From: Phlebopus portentosus
Lineage: Eukaryota > Basidiomycota > Agaricomycetes > Boletales > Boletinellaceae
Length of the DNA stretch: 64,000 nt
Assembly (NCBI GenBank): GCA_037892935.1
Contig: JAYXKI010000014.1
Coordinates: 744,001 to 808,000, forward strand
Direction: 5' to 3'
Position numbers and translations under genes: made by a program. Positions 1-11,638 of the stretch are shown here, one piece after another. How positions within the stretch are numbered: position 1 is the stretch's first letter; every line of letters starts with the position of its first letter. The notes under the pieces are model-generated. The model searched no databases and had not been told where the DNA came from. It saw only the letters and a program-made list of their open reading frames with translations.

Positions 1-1824
1 CAGTATCAGGGTTGGAGAGAAATACAGCAAATGCATCTGGATTTGATAAGCTGACTGCGGTTGATGAACTGTTTCCAATCCAGTCCGTCTTGTAAAAGTC
101 TGGTGAGGATTGTATGAAAAGACCTTGACGTCTCAACTCCATTGATTTCGATGTAAGAACTCGATTTTCCGCAATGGTACTGCCATAGTCATACGAAGCT
201 AGGAGGATCTCAGCTGCAAACAATTTTTGCAGTGTAAGTGCGACTTACTGTATACACCAGGAAATGGTATTGCTCCCCAGGACGTGCCTCTGTGGGGGAA
301 TCATTAATATATTGCTATCATGTACCAAATCTCTTACGCATACCCATACAGCATATAGAAACTGAGAAGCTTTGCGTTTGTTGCCCAGAGTCCTCGATAG
401 AATACGTCTTGGAAGTCGGGCCCGGTCAGCTGCCGGCAGGCATCATAACCCGGTGCAGTTGGTCCCCAGGCGTCAAATGACCCTCCTTGAAACTATGTCA
501 CTGGATCAGTGTTGATTCGAGATGACGCTGAACTCTCCATCGCACACCTCGGGGAAGTAGAAGGGCTGGCTCGGATTCACGACTAGAGGTGGTCCAGGTC
601 ACTTCGAATCTCTATGATACCCTAATATTTGACGTACCTTCATGGTAGTCATGCCAATTGGTGGGGATCGGAGCCCATCTTGTCGGGTTTGAGCAGTCGA
701 AGCCTTGTGGATAAGAATCAAGCCTATCGGGGATCGTTGTCAAATCCCTGGGCATATCCTGTTATGAGTAATGTTCGCACCCGTAAATATCAACTGCGCC
801 CTGTCAAAAAAATGGATATATACACGCTGGAGCCTAAAACTGACACTGTTACGAACCGTTCCGTTGATAAAGCTCATGCGCTCTCCAGGGTCATTGTACG
901 TCAGAGGAACGACAATTCCACCAGCCCGATATGTGTTCTCCAGCTCCTGGAAATATTCGGCACGTCCAAACCCACTCTGCGAGTATTCGTTGTCTTCGAG
1001 CAATTGTTAGAACACTTCTAGAGGATCCAGCTGAAAGAACATACCGACTTGCACAGCTACAGGACTCTCATTCTATTACGATGTCCCAGGCATACAATTC
1101 AATCGTTTCCTTACCTATCACAGGTCCACCTTCGGTAATCTGATTTGGGATTGTAACGTTGATAATCCCAGAAATATAGTCTTGCCATGCAGCACGATAG
1201 TCAGTAGCATTTGTTCTCAGAGTTCCGGCAACTTGAGAGGTGACCCAGTGAGGGATGCCTCCTGCCGTTGTTTCCCCGTTCATATACGGACCTGCATCCG
1301 GAGACAAAAGTTGAATATATCTCATGAACGCATGGAGGAATTCGTACCTGGCCTAAGAACGATCCAAATACCAGCTACCTTAGCAGCGTCAAATAAGGCT
1401 TGTAAAGAGCGAATTCCATTGAAGTCGATGACGCCAGGAGACGGATTTATCTGACCCCCTGCAAAAGAAAGCTGGATAAGGTGGTCGTAGACAACAAAGA
1501 AAATGCCGCGCCTACAATGGACGTATACACTGGCAGCGTTCAGTCCCATAGACTTGACTTTCTGCAATATGTCGAGCCATAATTCAGGCACAGGCAGGCG
1601 GAAAGTATGAAATTCCCCAGAACTAGAACAGATTGATAGATATCGGAGCTGTGACATCAAGGCTAGACTTACTGAAGAAATATCCTTTGACCCTTCAGCA
1701 CCAGACTGTAATTATCCCATTGTACCGCATCGGTAAGTCCAGTCGAAGAGAAAGCACTCCCAACAGCGACAAGGGAAAGAAAAAGCGCGACAATCCAGGG
1801 AATAGGAGGTTGACGCAAAGACAT
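1..1824 (-). CDS. GH35 beta-galactosidase, copy 1 (N-terminal half; 3' end outside window)
   Basis: Secreted glycoside hydrolase family 35 enzyme that removes terminal beta-galactose. The start at 1824 gives a hydrophobic signal peptide (MSLRQPPIPWIVALFLSLVA) followed by the mature start [17 protein letters not shown]; exon 1 ends at 1673 before GTAAGT. Later exons on the minus strand carry [41 protein letters not shown] (here GETTAGG), the acid/base segment EGGPVI plus DNEYSQ, and FQGGSFDAWGP, where the Glu just before is the expected nucleophile. The reading frame is still open at position 1 (segment SNPDAFAVFLSNPDT), so the jelly-roll domains lie outside the window. It is closest in wording to copy 2, which lies upstream in the same orientation, suggesting tandem duplication. 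Family assignment is firm; substrate preference is inference. Confidence 0.93.
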
Positions 1825-2941
1825 TAGAGTCGTCTAGTGATTTCACCGGTAGAGGCAATTTCTTCTTCCCCTCTGAAGCGAGTCTGAAGCACAACTTATA
1901 TGTGGTGGGTCTTTGAGTATTCTCGTAAAATCGTAGTTCATTAGACGTCAAGTAGTCCGTCCTCATCTCGTGACCATCCATGAGACCAGAAAGAAGAGAG
2001 AAAATCGGATTGAACACATGCAGACCACCGGTGAAGCGGGCCGCAGCGGTAGAAAATGTCTGTCGGAATTTTTTCAGATTAGCTGGCAGTACGAAAGCCT
2101 CCAGAACTTGTGCCACGTGTGTCGCGATCTACACCGAAGAGAAGGATGAAGGAAAGACTACCGATGTTAGGAAGCACGGACAACTCACCATGAATCTTCC
2201 GGGAGAGATAGCCAGAAAATGGAAGTTTCGGAGTGCTTCGCGATACAAAAGTCAATGAGCCTCGATCGTTCTCGGATACTGAAGACTTGAAGCAATTATA
2301 AGGTAAATCGACTTCATTGTGTTTGTGATAGATGATGGTAGGAGTGAAAGTCGAACGAGTGACCGGAGCGTGACGGGACGCGTACCACTATGTGGTATTA
2401 CGCAACATGCACACAACCCTTGTCATGAAGAAATTTGACAGCAAACTAATTTAGAGAAGGACAAAAGAGAGTGATACTTCCCACGAGCGTTGTTGTTGAT
2501 AAATACGGCTTCTTGTTTAACCGGTATCCTCTGAGTATCCAATGTCGTCTCGGAATATTCTATTCGTTCCTCTGCAATCGGACAATAGGAGGAATGAATC
2601 ATGAAGCGAACCAGCTGGAGTGAGTTCGCACGTCGGTGAGATTCATTCAGTTAGCAGCGCGCTCGATTCGCTTACCCAAGAGGCAAATAATGAGATTTGT
2701 ACTTCCGGAATGGTAGACCAGTAAATAGAACTACAAATTGCAAACCTGGACAGTACCTCTTTCAAGGGTGGGATGCTTCCTTTGGGGATGAGTGAAACCA
2801 GCCCATTCTGATATATGAAATTAAGAGCCGCGCTCTGCTAGTTATTTGTTAGTATGTAAGTCTACCCCACATTCATGACCTCGTTAAGCGATCTCATGAG
2901 CTGCTTAACAGAGCAACGTACTTCGGAAACGATAAGAGGAA
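1825..2941. other. Intergenic region between GH35 copies 1 and 2
   Basis: This holds the promoter and 5' leader of GH35 copy 1 and the 3' flank of copy 2. Open frames here are short and have no recognisable protein motifs. No RNA gene or mobile element was recognised. Confidence 0.5.
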
Positions 2942-5900
2942 TCATCCTCCGCGAACATCCTGAAATGTTGGATTGTTAGGTATTACTTCACTGACTCCTC
3001 CCTCAAAAAGTCCGTCGGCAACCAGATTCAGCTTTGGTGCAAGACTGGCATTGGGTAGCATTGACCACAAGGCAACGACGACAGTGCTATTATCACAGTC
3101 GCTTGAGTCTACTTCCTCAAAGGAGTGAGATTCACTTACTTCGTCCCATGATAATCCAAGATGCCTTCGTGAACTGGGAACTTAGCTTGAGGTCTGAGTG
3201 AATACTTAGCTGAGACGTTGTCTTACTGGACGAGGCCAGGCATACCCAAGATTAGCGACTCGTTTACCCATCATCCAACCGTTCACGAAGAGCATCGCTC
3301 GGTAGGGCGAACCCGTCTCACCAATGCCATCGTCAAATACAAAACTTAGCGGGATGTCCGCTCCCTCGGGTAAGTCCAGGTTAAACGTTGTTACGAAGAA
3401 GCCGACTCCTGCGGAGTTTCCGGGCAGTCCCGCAGAGAAATGACGGTCAATCCATTCCGGTCCGGAAGTATCGAATCTAGGAAGGTGCCAGCCTTGACGT
3501 TCGCCGAAAAGCCCGCCATCGTTCATAACTCCGCGCGTCTTATCAGGGAAGCTTGGGAATATCACGATCAGTGAGTTTGGTAACTTATCAATAGAACATA
3601 CGTACTCAGTGTATCCACCCAGTTTTCCTTGGACTCGCCATTCAGTGAAATTTCCTGTGTTGAGCTGGAAGCCTCTCACTCCTCGAGGTGACTTAGGAAG
3701 GTCAATACCATCTACGATGGATGTACACGTGAGATCGACCATAAACCCAGAAGAATCTTCATACATACAACCCGTTTCATTCAGGCCCATGTTGTCCTGC
3801 ATCGGGTGTCACCACATCGTTTCTTTCGGTGTACAGTGATGAAGCTTACCTGGACTATCGTGATGACATTATCTTGATCAGCCAGAACAGAGCCCTCAGG
3901 AAAGATAAACTTTTCGTCAACTTCCTCCAATACATGACTATTATCTGTTGAACTTTGCGGAATTTAATGTAGAACTCATCCTAGAATGCGATTATCACCG
4001 ACTTCCCGAACGATGTGTTGAGAAAGATACTGTTAAGCCATATACTTGCTGCAAATGCTACGTTTAATAGAAAGTAAGGACGAAGCAAATCGGGTCAAAG
4101 ACTACGTAGTTACCTTCTCCGCCGTTGACTGTGAGATTGACAGACTTCTCGTCGCCCGAAGCATTGAAGTGGCCTCTCCAAATAACGACATTTTCACAAC
4201 TAGAAGCAAGAATAAACACAAAGAAAGATTCGGCCATTTTGCAACTCACAATCCATAGTCGCAACCATACAAGACCCTTCCATCACCATAGAAAGGCTTG
4301 AAAGGAATGTTAGTCGTGGTGTGATTAGCAATGATCCAGTCCTCGTCAGAGAAGTTCCCATGGATCTCCGGAAGACTGTCCGCGAACCTCCATTCAGTCA
4401 ACTCGGGTATTCTGAAGGACTCTGTGGATAATTGAGCACCGAGAGAGCCAACAAAGCCTCCACTTCGCGTCAACGACATGCTTGCCCTGCTATCCTTCCT
4501 CACTTCTCTTCCATTCCAGAAGGCAGAAGTCACCTTAGGCGGCGCAATCATTGTCAAGGTCACTTCGCTGGATACATTTAAGTCTCCTCTCAGATGGAGC
4601 TCCGATCCTGTCACACTCGCATTCCGTACGAGGTATGGGCCACCGACAAGGACAGTCTCGTTTGACCCGAACTGCCAGTAGTTGGCGAACGTCTGCACAT
4701 TGGCAGACGGGCTGTTTGGTGGGATGACAGGTGCAAAGAATGTTCCAGCTGTGTCAGTGTCGCTGAAGAGCACCAATTGCTTGTCGGAATCAAAGATGGT
4801 GACCAGGCCTGTGACATTTCCGAGAATGCTGAAGATGGTCGCATTGGGCGAAGAGCCTGATGTTGATCTGACATTAGCCTGTGTTGTGGTGCTTCCCACT
4901 CCTTTAAGATTAATTGCAAACTCATGCTGCTGGTCCGAGTCACCGTAAAGGAATAGGACATCTCGGGTACCGATTTGGCCAGCGAAGAGGACGGGAGTAG
5001 TTGAGTACAGGACATGAGAGTTACCGAAGCGGTAATCGGTGACGATGACTTTAGACTGGCGACCACCGAGTCGGATTGACGGAACCGTTTGTGGAATAGT
5101 TAAGAGTCCGTCCGAAGTGGAAACTTGCAACCTGAAGTCCGTCGTTGCGCTGGAAGAACAATGAACAAATGAGTTCGATGATAACCTAGAGTATACCAAT
5201 GCCTTACGTCGAAGTTGAATCGGTTTTCCGAGCGATATAGAATCCAGCTCCGGTATCGGGATTGCGGAGAAATACAGCAAATGCGTTTGAATTTGATAAA
5301 CTGACGGCGGAAGATGAACTATTCCCAATCCAATCTGTCTTGTAGAAGTCAGGCGAGGATCGGATGAACAGGCTTTGGAGCTTCAATTCTGTCGCTTTCG
5401 ATGTCAAAGCTCGATTCTCCGCAATGGCACCACCGTAATCATACGAAGCTAGACAGCCTATCAGCCATTGAAGTTGCCTACTTACTGTAATGTGAATTAC
5501 TGTATACACCAGGGTATGGTATTGCTCCCCATGACGTTCCTCTTTGCAAGAAATAAATAATAATTCAACTTCAGAAACACGCTAGCCATACGTACCCGTA
5601 CAGCATGTAGAAATTGAGCAGCTTTGCATTCGCCGACCAGAGTGCTTTGTAGACCACATCTTCGAAGTCCGGCCCTGTCAGTTGTCGGCATCCTTCATAC
5701 CCGGGCGAATTTGGTCCCCAACCGTCCAATGATCCTCCCTGAAACTAAGACCCTGTGTTATATTTGGTCTGATATTATGATGTGTCTTGTATCGGTCACC
5801 TCTGGAAAGTAAAACGGTTGGCTCGGATTCACAACTAGACATACTTCAGATCTCTCCAATCTAATCCTGTATTAGAATTCCTAACGTACCTTCATGATAG

Positions 5901-7084
5901 TCATACCAGTTGGTAGGAACTGGAGGCCATATTGAAGGGTTGGAACAGTCGTATCTCTGCGGATAAGCATCTATACTGTTAAGAATAGCGGTCAGGTTCC
6001 AAACTTAAGTCTGATTGCAAAGGCTGCTCGTGCCCGTAAAGATCTACGGCGCCCTGTCAAACAGATTGGTTAATAACATGCCGGGAGTTTGATTGGACGC
6101 TGGCACGGACCGTTCCATTGACAAAACTCGTGAGCTCCCCTGGATCGTTGTACGTGAAGGGAACGACAATGCCACCCGCTCGATATGCATCTTCCAATTC
6201 CTGGAAGTATTCAGCTCTTCCATACCCACTTTGCGAGTACTCGTTGTCTATGAAATTTCTACGGTCGGAGTGAAGCAAAAGGCCGCAAACGATGAAACGC
6301 ACCGATCTGCACAGCTACAGTTATGTGCATTTGTTTAGTCCATCAGTCGTATAATTCGAGAAATGCCTTACCTATCACAGGCCCGCCCTCTGTTATTTGA
6401 TTCGGGACTGTAACGTTAATAATCCCAGAAATATAATCTTGCCACGCAGCGTGGTAGTCAGTGGCATTCGTTCTTAGGTTCCCGGAAACTTGAGAGGTGA
6501 CCCAGTGGGCAATGCCTCCTGCCGTTGTTTCAGCATTTATATACGGACCTACATAGGGAAGTGAAAGTTGAGTATGCGCCGGAAACGCTTGAAGAAGCTC
6601 GTACCAGGCCTAAGAACAATCCAAATGCCAGCTACCTTAGCGGCGTCAAATAACGTTTGTAAGGAGCGTATTCCGTCGAGGTCGATGACGCCGGGAGACG
6701 GATTTATCTGGCCCCCTATTAAATCAGGACGAGGTTAGAAGGTCGCAGAACACAATAGGATCCCTGCACATACAGTGGACGTATACACTGACAGCATTCA
6801 TTCCCATAGACTTGACCTTCTGCAAGATGTCCAGCCATAATGCAGGCACGGGCAGGCGGTACGTATGAAATTCCCCAGAACTGGACAAAACCAAATAAGC
6901 ATCGCATCATTCAACTTTGAAGATGCACTTACTGAAGAAACACTCTTTGACCCTTCAGCAGTAGACTATATTTGTCCCACTGAACCACATCGGTAAGTCC
7001 GGTTGAGGAGAATGCACCGCCAACGGTGACAAGAGAAAGGAGAATCACAGAGGACCAGATGATGAAAAGTTGGCATAGAAACAT
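2942..7084 (-). CDS. GH35 beta-galactosidase, copy 2 (complete)
   Basis: Complete multi-exon secreted beta-galactosidase. The ATG at 7084 opens a signal peptide ([20 protein letters not shown]) and then [17 protein letters not shown]; exon 1 ends at 6933. The splice to the next exon restores [18 protein letters not shown]. The TIM barrel follows: [43 protein letters not shown] with DNEYSQ (acid/base Glu), and [10 protein letters not shown] joined to [11 protein letters not shown] (nucleophile Glu at the exon end). Middle domains include VIVTDYRFG and [15 protein letters not shown], and the C-terminal jelly rolls include [41 protein letters not shown] and [18 protein letters not shown], ending at TGA 2942-2944. 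The usual fungal length is about 1000 residues, consistent with the span. A retroelement relic starts about 190 bp upstream of the ATG, so its promoter may have been displaced. No frame break was seen. Confidence 0.93.
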
Positions 7085-7273
7085 CGTCGTCGCCGAACGA
7101 CCTCGCTTGATGCAGCATCAATGCTACACCCGCACGAGCTGCAAAGACCACTTATACGTGCTGAAAAAACGCATAGGTTCATGAAATTGGTGCTAGAACA
7201 ACGTCCGAGTAGCTTGTGACTATTCACGAGACCACGAAGAAGTAACAGAAGGACCGACTGAATAAGTGCAAAA

Positions 7274-8884
7274 TTCCGGCCACGCCGGGCGGATTATGAC
7301 AAGGGCGAGCGCGATAATGAGAACGTGACTTTCGTGAAGAAGGAATGGCTGGTTAGAGGAATGGTTCAGACATCAAGAGAGGTACTCGTTGAAAAGGTCG
7401 TGGAAGCACAGAGACAAGAAGATGAGGGAGTGAGGCTGAAGGACGTCGAGAAGAGAGGGGACATGTGGAGAAAGGGCCGCCGGCTATATGTACCAGCGAG
7501 CAGCAGAGAGGACGTCATGAAGGAACACCATGACTCGACCCTGGCAGGACATCCAGGAGCAACCAAGACGATCCAGCTGATAGCACGCAGGTACTGGTGG
7601 CCAAGGATGAGTGCAGACGTGCGGGTGTATGTGCGGGGGTGTGATCGTTGTCAGCGGACGAAGGCTCTAAGGACAACGAGAGCAAAGGTTTTGCACCCTA
7701 ACGAGGTGCCGGAGGCGCCATGGCAGATTGTCACAGTCGACCTAATCGGAGAGTTGCCAGAATCGAATAGGTTCAATGCGATTTGCGTAGTGGTCGATCG
7801 CTTTAGCAAACAAATCCATGCGATTCCAACAACGACAAAGTTAACGGCGGAAGGCATGGCTAGGATCTACAGAGACCACGTCTTCCGATTACACGGACTA
7901 CCACAGAAGATCATCCATGACCGAGGGGTGCAATTCGACGTGAAGATGATGAAGGAGTTATACAAGCTCCTCCACATTGAAGGCAACCCGTCGACAGCGT
8001 ATCACCCACAAACTGATGGACAGACAGAGCGGGTTAATCAGGAACTGGAACAATACCTGCGGCTATACGTCAACCATCGGCAGTCGGACTGGGCGGACTG
8101 GCTGGCTCTCGCAGAATTCGCATACAACAACCGTGAACATTCAGCGACGAAGCTATCTCCCTTCTTCGTCAATACGGGAATGCACCCCTTAGACTTTACG
8201 GGGGTTGGAACGGCATCATCGAACCTGTCAGCAGAAGAATTTGCCAAGCATGTCAAGGAGGTGCATGAACTTGCTCAAGGTAACCTAACCTAAGCAAATG
8301 AAGACATGAAGCGCTTCTATGACCGCCATGCTGGGAAGTCCATTACCTATGAGGCAGGGCAGAAAGTCTTCTTAGACGGACGAAATATCAAGACGATCCG
8401 ACCGACGAAGAAGATGGATGATAAATGGTTCGGTCCCTTCGAGGTAATGGAAAAGGTTGGCGCAAGTGCATACAAACTCAAACTACCAAAGACCTGGAAG
8501 AAGGTCCATCCAGTCTTCAATGAGATCTTGCTCAAACCAGCCGTTCAACCGTCCTTTGAATCGCAGAAGAAACCACCTCCACCACCACCAGTGATCATTG
8601 ATGAGCAGGAAGAGTACGAGGTTGAAGAAATACTCGACTCGCGTCTGCATCGAGGCAAGCTCCAATTCTTGGTCAAATGGGTTGGATATGAGGAAGCGAC
8701 TTGGCAGCCAGAATCCGACGTCAAGGATAATGCGCAGGAATCAATTCAAGAATTCTACCGCAAACATCCTGGAGCTCCGAGGAAGTTAACGATACCTCGA
8801 CAAAGCCTGCGAGCGCTGTACAAGTTCACGTCCTCGGAAGGCTTATGTGGTTGGTCGGGACGCCCAACCTTGAAGGGGGGGTGA
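7274..8884 (+). pseudogene. Gypsy polyprotein remnant: integrase plus chromodomain, with one in-frame stop
   Basis: The frame runs from about 7274 to the TGA at 8882-8884 and is interrupted once by TAA at 8291-8293. Visible parts in order: the zinc-binding H-H-C-C domain (EHHDSTLAGHPGATKTI, then GCDRCQRTK), the integrase core with catalytic acids in TVDLIG, IHDRG and TDGQTERVNQE, a C-terminal integrase module (FYDRHAG, WFGPFEVMEKVGASAYKLKL, HPVFN), then a chromodomain (YEVEEILDSR, LVKWVGYEEATWQP). The stop falls just before ANEDMKRFYD, where related elements usually have a glutamine or glutamate codon, so a CAA to TAA transition is a simple explanation. With gag, PR and RT missing it cannot be autonomous. 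Confidence 0.9.
8872..8881 (+). other. Polypurine tract of the Gypsy relic
   Basis: A purine run (GAAGGGGGGG) immediately upstream of the 3' LTR and overlapping the end of the polyprotein frame, the expected position for plus-strand priming. Confidence 0.75.
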
Positions 8885-9084
8885 TGTAAGGACTCGAACA
8901 TTTTCCTTTTCTTTTCTTATGTCATCATTCATTTTAATATTCTTTTTCCTTTTCTTTTATTTTTCTTATGCGCTTATTCATCCAATTGCCGGAACATTCC
9001 ACAACATTCTATCATGCTCACTAATCATCTCATTCCTTATCATGTGACTTCCTATTAGAGTAGACCTCTCCCGCGCTCAAAGTC

Positions 9085-9091
9085 TATATAA
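9085..9091 (+). promoter_or_regulatory. TATA motif inside the Gypsy LTR
   Basis: TATATAA within the LTR, in the position expected for the retroelement's own RNA polymerase II promoter. It is recognised from sequence only. Confidence 0.5.
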
Positions 9092-9126
9092 GTAGATAGT
9101 TTGACTCTTTCGTTCCTTGTCTTTCT

Positions 9127-9210
9127 ATTCTACTTACCTTCACTGCGACATAGGTATCTACTCTTGTATTATTAGTTTACTGAATTCTACTTACCTTCAC
9201 TGCGACATAG
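9127..9210 (+). repeat. 27-bp direct repeat inside the LTR
   Basis: Positions 9127-9153 and 9184-9210 carry the same 27 bases (beginning ATTCTACTTACC and ending GCGACATAG), 57 bp apart start to start. They lie downstream of the TATA motif, so they would fall in the R/U5 part of the LTR. Confidence 0.8.
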
Positions 9211-9349
9211 CGTTCGACGGTCTGGACTTAAGCCTCGTCTTAGCTGTCTTGACCTGAGCGACGTGTTTGGGATTATCTCATTCACGCTTGTTTGTTGTTG
9301 TGTTGGCCTGCCTCGACTCAGTCCTTGAGCCGTCCGCCTAACAATGACA

Positions 9350-9582
9350 TTCGAACGAAACATCTAGATCGAAGAACAATGTAAAGCAATTCAATCATTT
9401 AAATTCGTTGATAGGATTGATTAGTTTGGTTAATCACAATCTAAGAAGATATAACCTTATTAGATTGAAGGGGAGTATTGAGACGGAAACTCTATCTTGT
9501 ATTATGAACAGCACGTGCTGCAGTAGTATATAAAAGCCTCTGGTAGGCTATCATGCCAATATAAGGAGCTTTCCTCTTATCA
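9350..9582 (+). mobile_element. Probable Ty1/Copia remnant (pol end, polypurine tract, short LTR)
   Basis: Just after the Gypsy LTR a short frame reads TKHLD, like the conserved TKHID of Copia RNase H, and another reads QFNHLNSLIGLI, like a Copia pol terminus. A purine run (GAAGGGGAG, 9467-9475) is followed by TATTGAGA, one base off the usual TGTTGA start of Copia LTRs. The putative 107-bp LTR has a TATATAAAA motif and ends in CTTATCA. The frames are broken. This is pattern recognition only and could be wrong. Confidence 0.4.
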
Positions 9583-10093
9583 CCCCGTACGTATGTCAGA
9601 AGTAATGAAGACAAATGGTAGCTCATTCATGGTTAAAACCGTAGCAGGAGGAATTAGTTTGGACTTGTCTAGGCACAGACAATAGACGACACAAGATCTT
9701 TGAACAGCACGTTTCGCAACCCAAGGCGGCCAAGATTGGGAGCTTTGAACCGCGCACAAGGGGACACCCAACATGAGTGCCAAGAAGAATAGGCGAAAGG
9801 TAATGGTAGCTTTATGCCATGGTAAGATGAGCGCGTGGGAGGTCGTGCCGTCAAACACATTAGGCCTGAATTGAACATGAAGCGATCAGACTCGATTGCA
9901 CTTCCGGTTCAGATGATCGAGACAGTTCACCGCGCAAGGGGAACCGTCATGGTGTGAGGAACGTGACAAGACGCGTAACCCACGTGCTAGTATATACGTA
10001 ATAGTGCCTTACCTAACGCTGAACTAAAAATTTCTCGTTTGCTTCCGTCATTCAACAGTCCTATCGTCCTCTCTCTTGATCCCATTAACAGGA
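9583..10093. other. Intergenic region, no supported gene
   Basis: Short frames on both strands lack recognisable motifs. The right part should contain the promoter of the DUF2462-type gene. Confidence 0.4.
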
Positions 10094-10505
10094 ATGGCCC
10101 AGGGCAAGTCCAAAGGTCTTCAGAAGAAGCAGAGTCCTCGCGGCATGCCGCCAAAGCTGCCGCGAACCCGAAGAAGGGCAAGCGAGTTATCGCGCCCAAG
10201 AAAGCTGCTGCCGTCAAGACTGCATCGTTGCATAAGGTATGTCTTATTATTTTCTTCAGATCTAGTGACTGATGTTGTGGCTTGATTTTTCTTACGGATA
10301 GAAATTGTCTGCGAAGATCAACCGATCGATTGAACAACAGCTCGCAGCTACCGCTTCTCCCGGAACACTTTCTATCTTACGGAACGAAGCCCCTGCAGAG
10401 TTTGTTCCCCTTTGCCTTTCTGATAAAGTATGACTTCTCATTGGACATTCTGGGATCTGGTTTAGAAGCTCAAAGAGCGGCTCTTCTAAAAGAACGAAGG
10501 GCTGA
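10094..10505 (+). pseudogene. DUF2462 (C19orf53/L10K-like) small basic protein with a one-base frame break
   Basis: Three exons can be built: 10094-10236, 10302-10399 and 10466-10505, with GTATGT and GTTTGT donors. The first frame gives MAQGKSKGLQKK. The conserved continuation AESSRHAAKAAANPKKGKR, VIAPKKAAAVKTASLHK lies in another frame, and exons 2 and 3 (KLSAKINRSIEQQLAATASP, ILRNEAPAE, SSKSGSSKRTKG) fit that second frame. One base is missing right after 10129: exon 1 is 143 nt where 144 would keep frame. The intact family is a roughly 90-residue, very basic, probably nucleolar protein of unknown biochemical role, with the VIAPKK core typical of DUF2462. This is either a real pseudogene or a sequence error; the rest of the gene looks undecayed, which favours an error or a very recent mutation. 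Confidence 0.78.
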
Positions 10506-11638
10506 CTGACCCTCCTGGAAGCTGACCGAGAAGTTCTGTGAGGTGAGGTTCTGTGATTTGATAGGCATGTCGTTCCTTAATTTGCATATAAGTATCCTGG
10601 TCAAACTAAACCCTTCCGCATTCTTCGTACCCTGTAGGAGAATCTCCGAGATCTCTTAAGCACCGATCAGAGTGTGAAAGGCAGCACAGTTGCCACTCTT
10701 CTGATAGATAGGTTTCGCCACCACGCCCGCAAAGTTTGTTACGGTTCTCTAGCGCCTTTCATTTCCCGGATGACTTCGTGATATGTAACACTCCACTGTT
10801 CTAGCGGAAGGAAGGAAGGTTGACGACAAACACTGCAGACCCTCTAGCCTGAATGATCCGTGATGTAGTGTAGGATCATACGCTTCGTTCGGTGAGAAAT
10901 CAGCCACGCACAGTGTAATACAAGAAAACAGTGTTCCTATTTGTACACTGTATGGACATGTCATTTCGAGTACAAAAGATACATAAGCACGAATCATTCG
11001 TCTTCACGAAATTACAAGAACACAAAAATTATATCGCAAAGACAGGTAGTCATATATGGAAAGGCAAGGGACGCAAGTGAGGTCGGATTAATGAGTTCGG
11101 TGGATTGTATGTAGTACAAGTTGATTGAGTATGAACAAGCACATGTTGAAGTCAAACGAAACGCGCAGTAAGCTGCCGGAGCAAAAACCGTAAAAAAATG
11201 CAAGGACACGGAACACAAACGAGACACGCGATGACAAGGCAGAGTTAATGATGGCACAGAAATACGTGCATATACCGAAGAAAAGAAAAAAAAACGTGGC
11301 ATGGAATGCTGTAGAATAATAAAATCGCAGATGAGTGAAGGGAAAACACTGGAAAACTAATGCATGATGTCAAATTATGGAAGACATAAGCGAGAATCGG
11401 CTCGCAAAAGAAACACTGGATGAACAATGAAATGCAACAACGATACTTGACGAGGATACTTTGCAATTGAGATGAGAGAAACATGTGCAGCAGTCGTGGA
11501 AGGGTCCAAGAAATGCAAACTATCAGCCCTTGAGCAGAAAAGAGAAGAGAATAGTCGAGATGAACCAATAGGACTTGGCGAGACGCCTCCGAAGAGACAA
11601 ATTTTGATGATTGAGTAACATGAAGTAGATCACGTCGT
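10506..11638. other. Intergenic region, convergent 3' ends
   Basis: It contains the 3' flanks of the DUF2462-type gene and of the CENP-B-like gene. The minus-strand frames here have no known motifs. Confidence 0.45.

Larger units (their letters stand above)
7274..9343 (+). mobile_element. 5'-truncated Ty3/Gypsy chromodomain LTR retroelement relic
   Basis: This is the 3' remnant of a chromovirus-type element: the tail of RNase H (RADYDKGEREDNENV), integrase, chromodomain, polypurine tract and one 3' LTR. gag, protease, reverse transcriptase, most of RNase H and the 5' LTR are absent. The left edge is placed where frame homology to the usual 'SRR-DYD' end of RNase H fades, at about 7274. With no 5' LTR, target-site duplication cannot be tested. 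It lies in the 5' flank of GH35 copy 2 in the opposite orientation. Confidence 0.88.
8885..9343 (+). repeat. 3' LTR of the Gypsy relic (459 bp)
   Basis: It begins TGTAAGG directly after the polypurine tract and ends CCTAACA, giving the canonical TG...CA ends. A TATA motif lies about 200 bp in. The left LTR is missing, so the borders rest on the terminal dinucleotides and the tract position only. Confidence 0.72.

Noticed and set aside
4611..5066. 151-codon minus-strand frame
   Set aside because: Shadow of the GH35 copy 2 coding frame on the same strand.
9580..9858. 92-codon minus-strand frame
   Set aside because: No motif; it overlaps the Copia-like remnant and a second frame of similar length.
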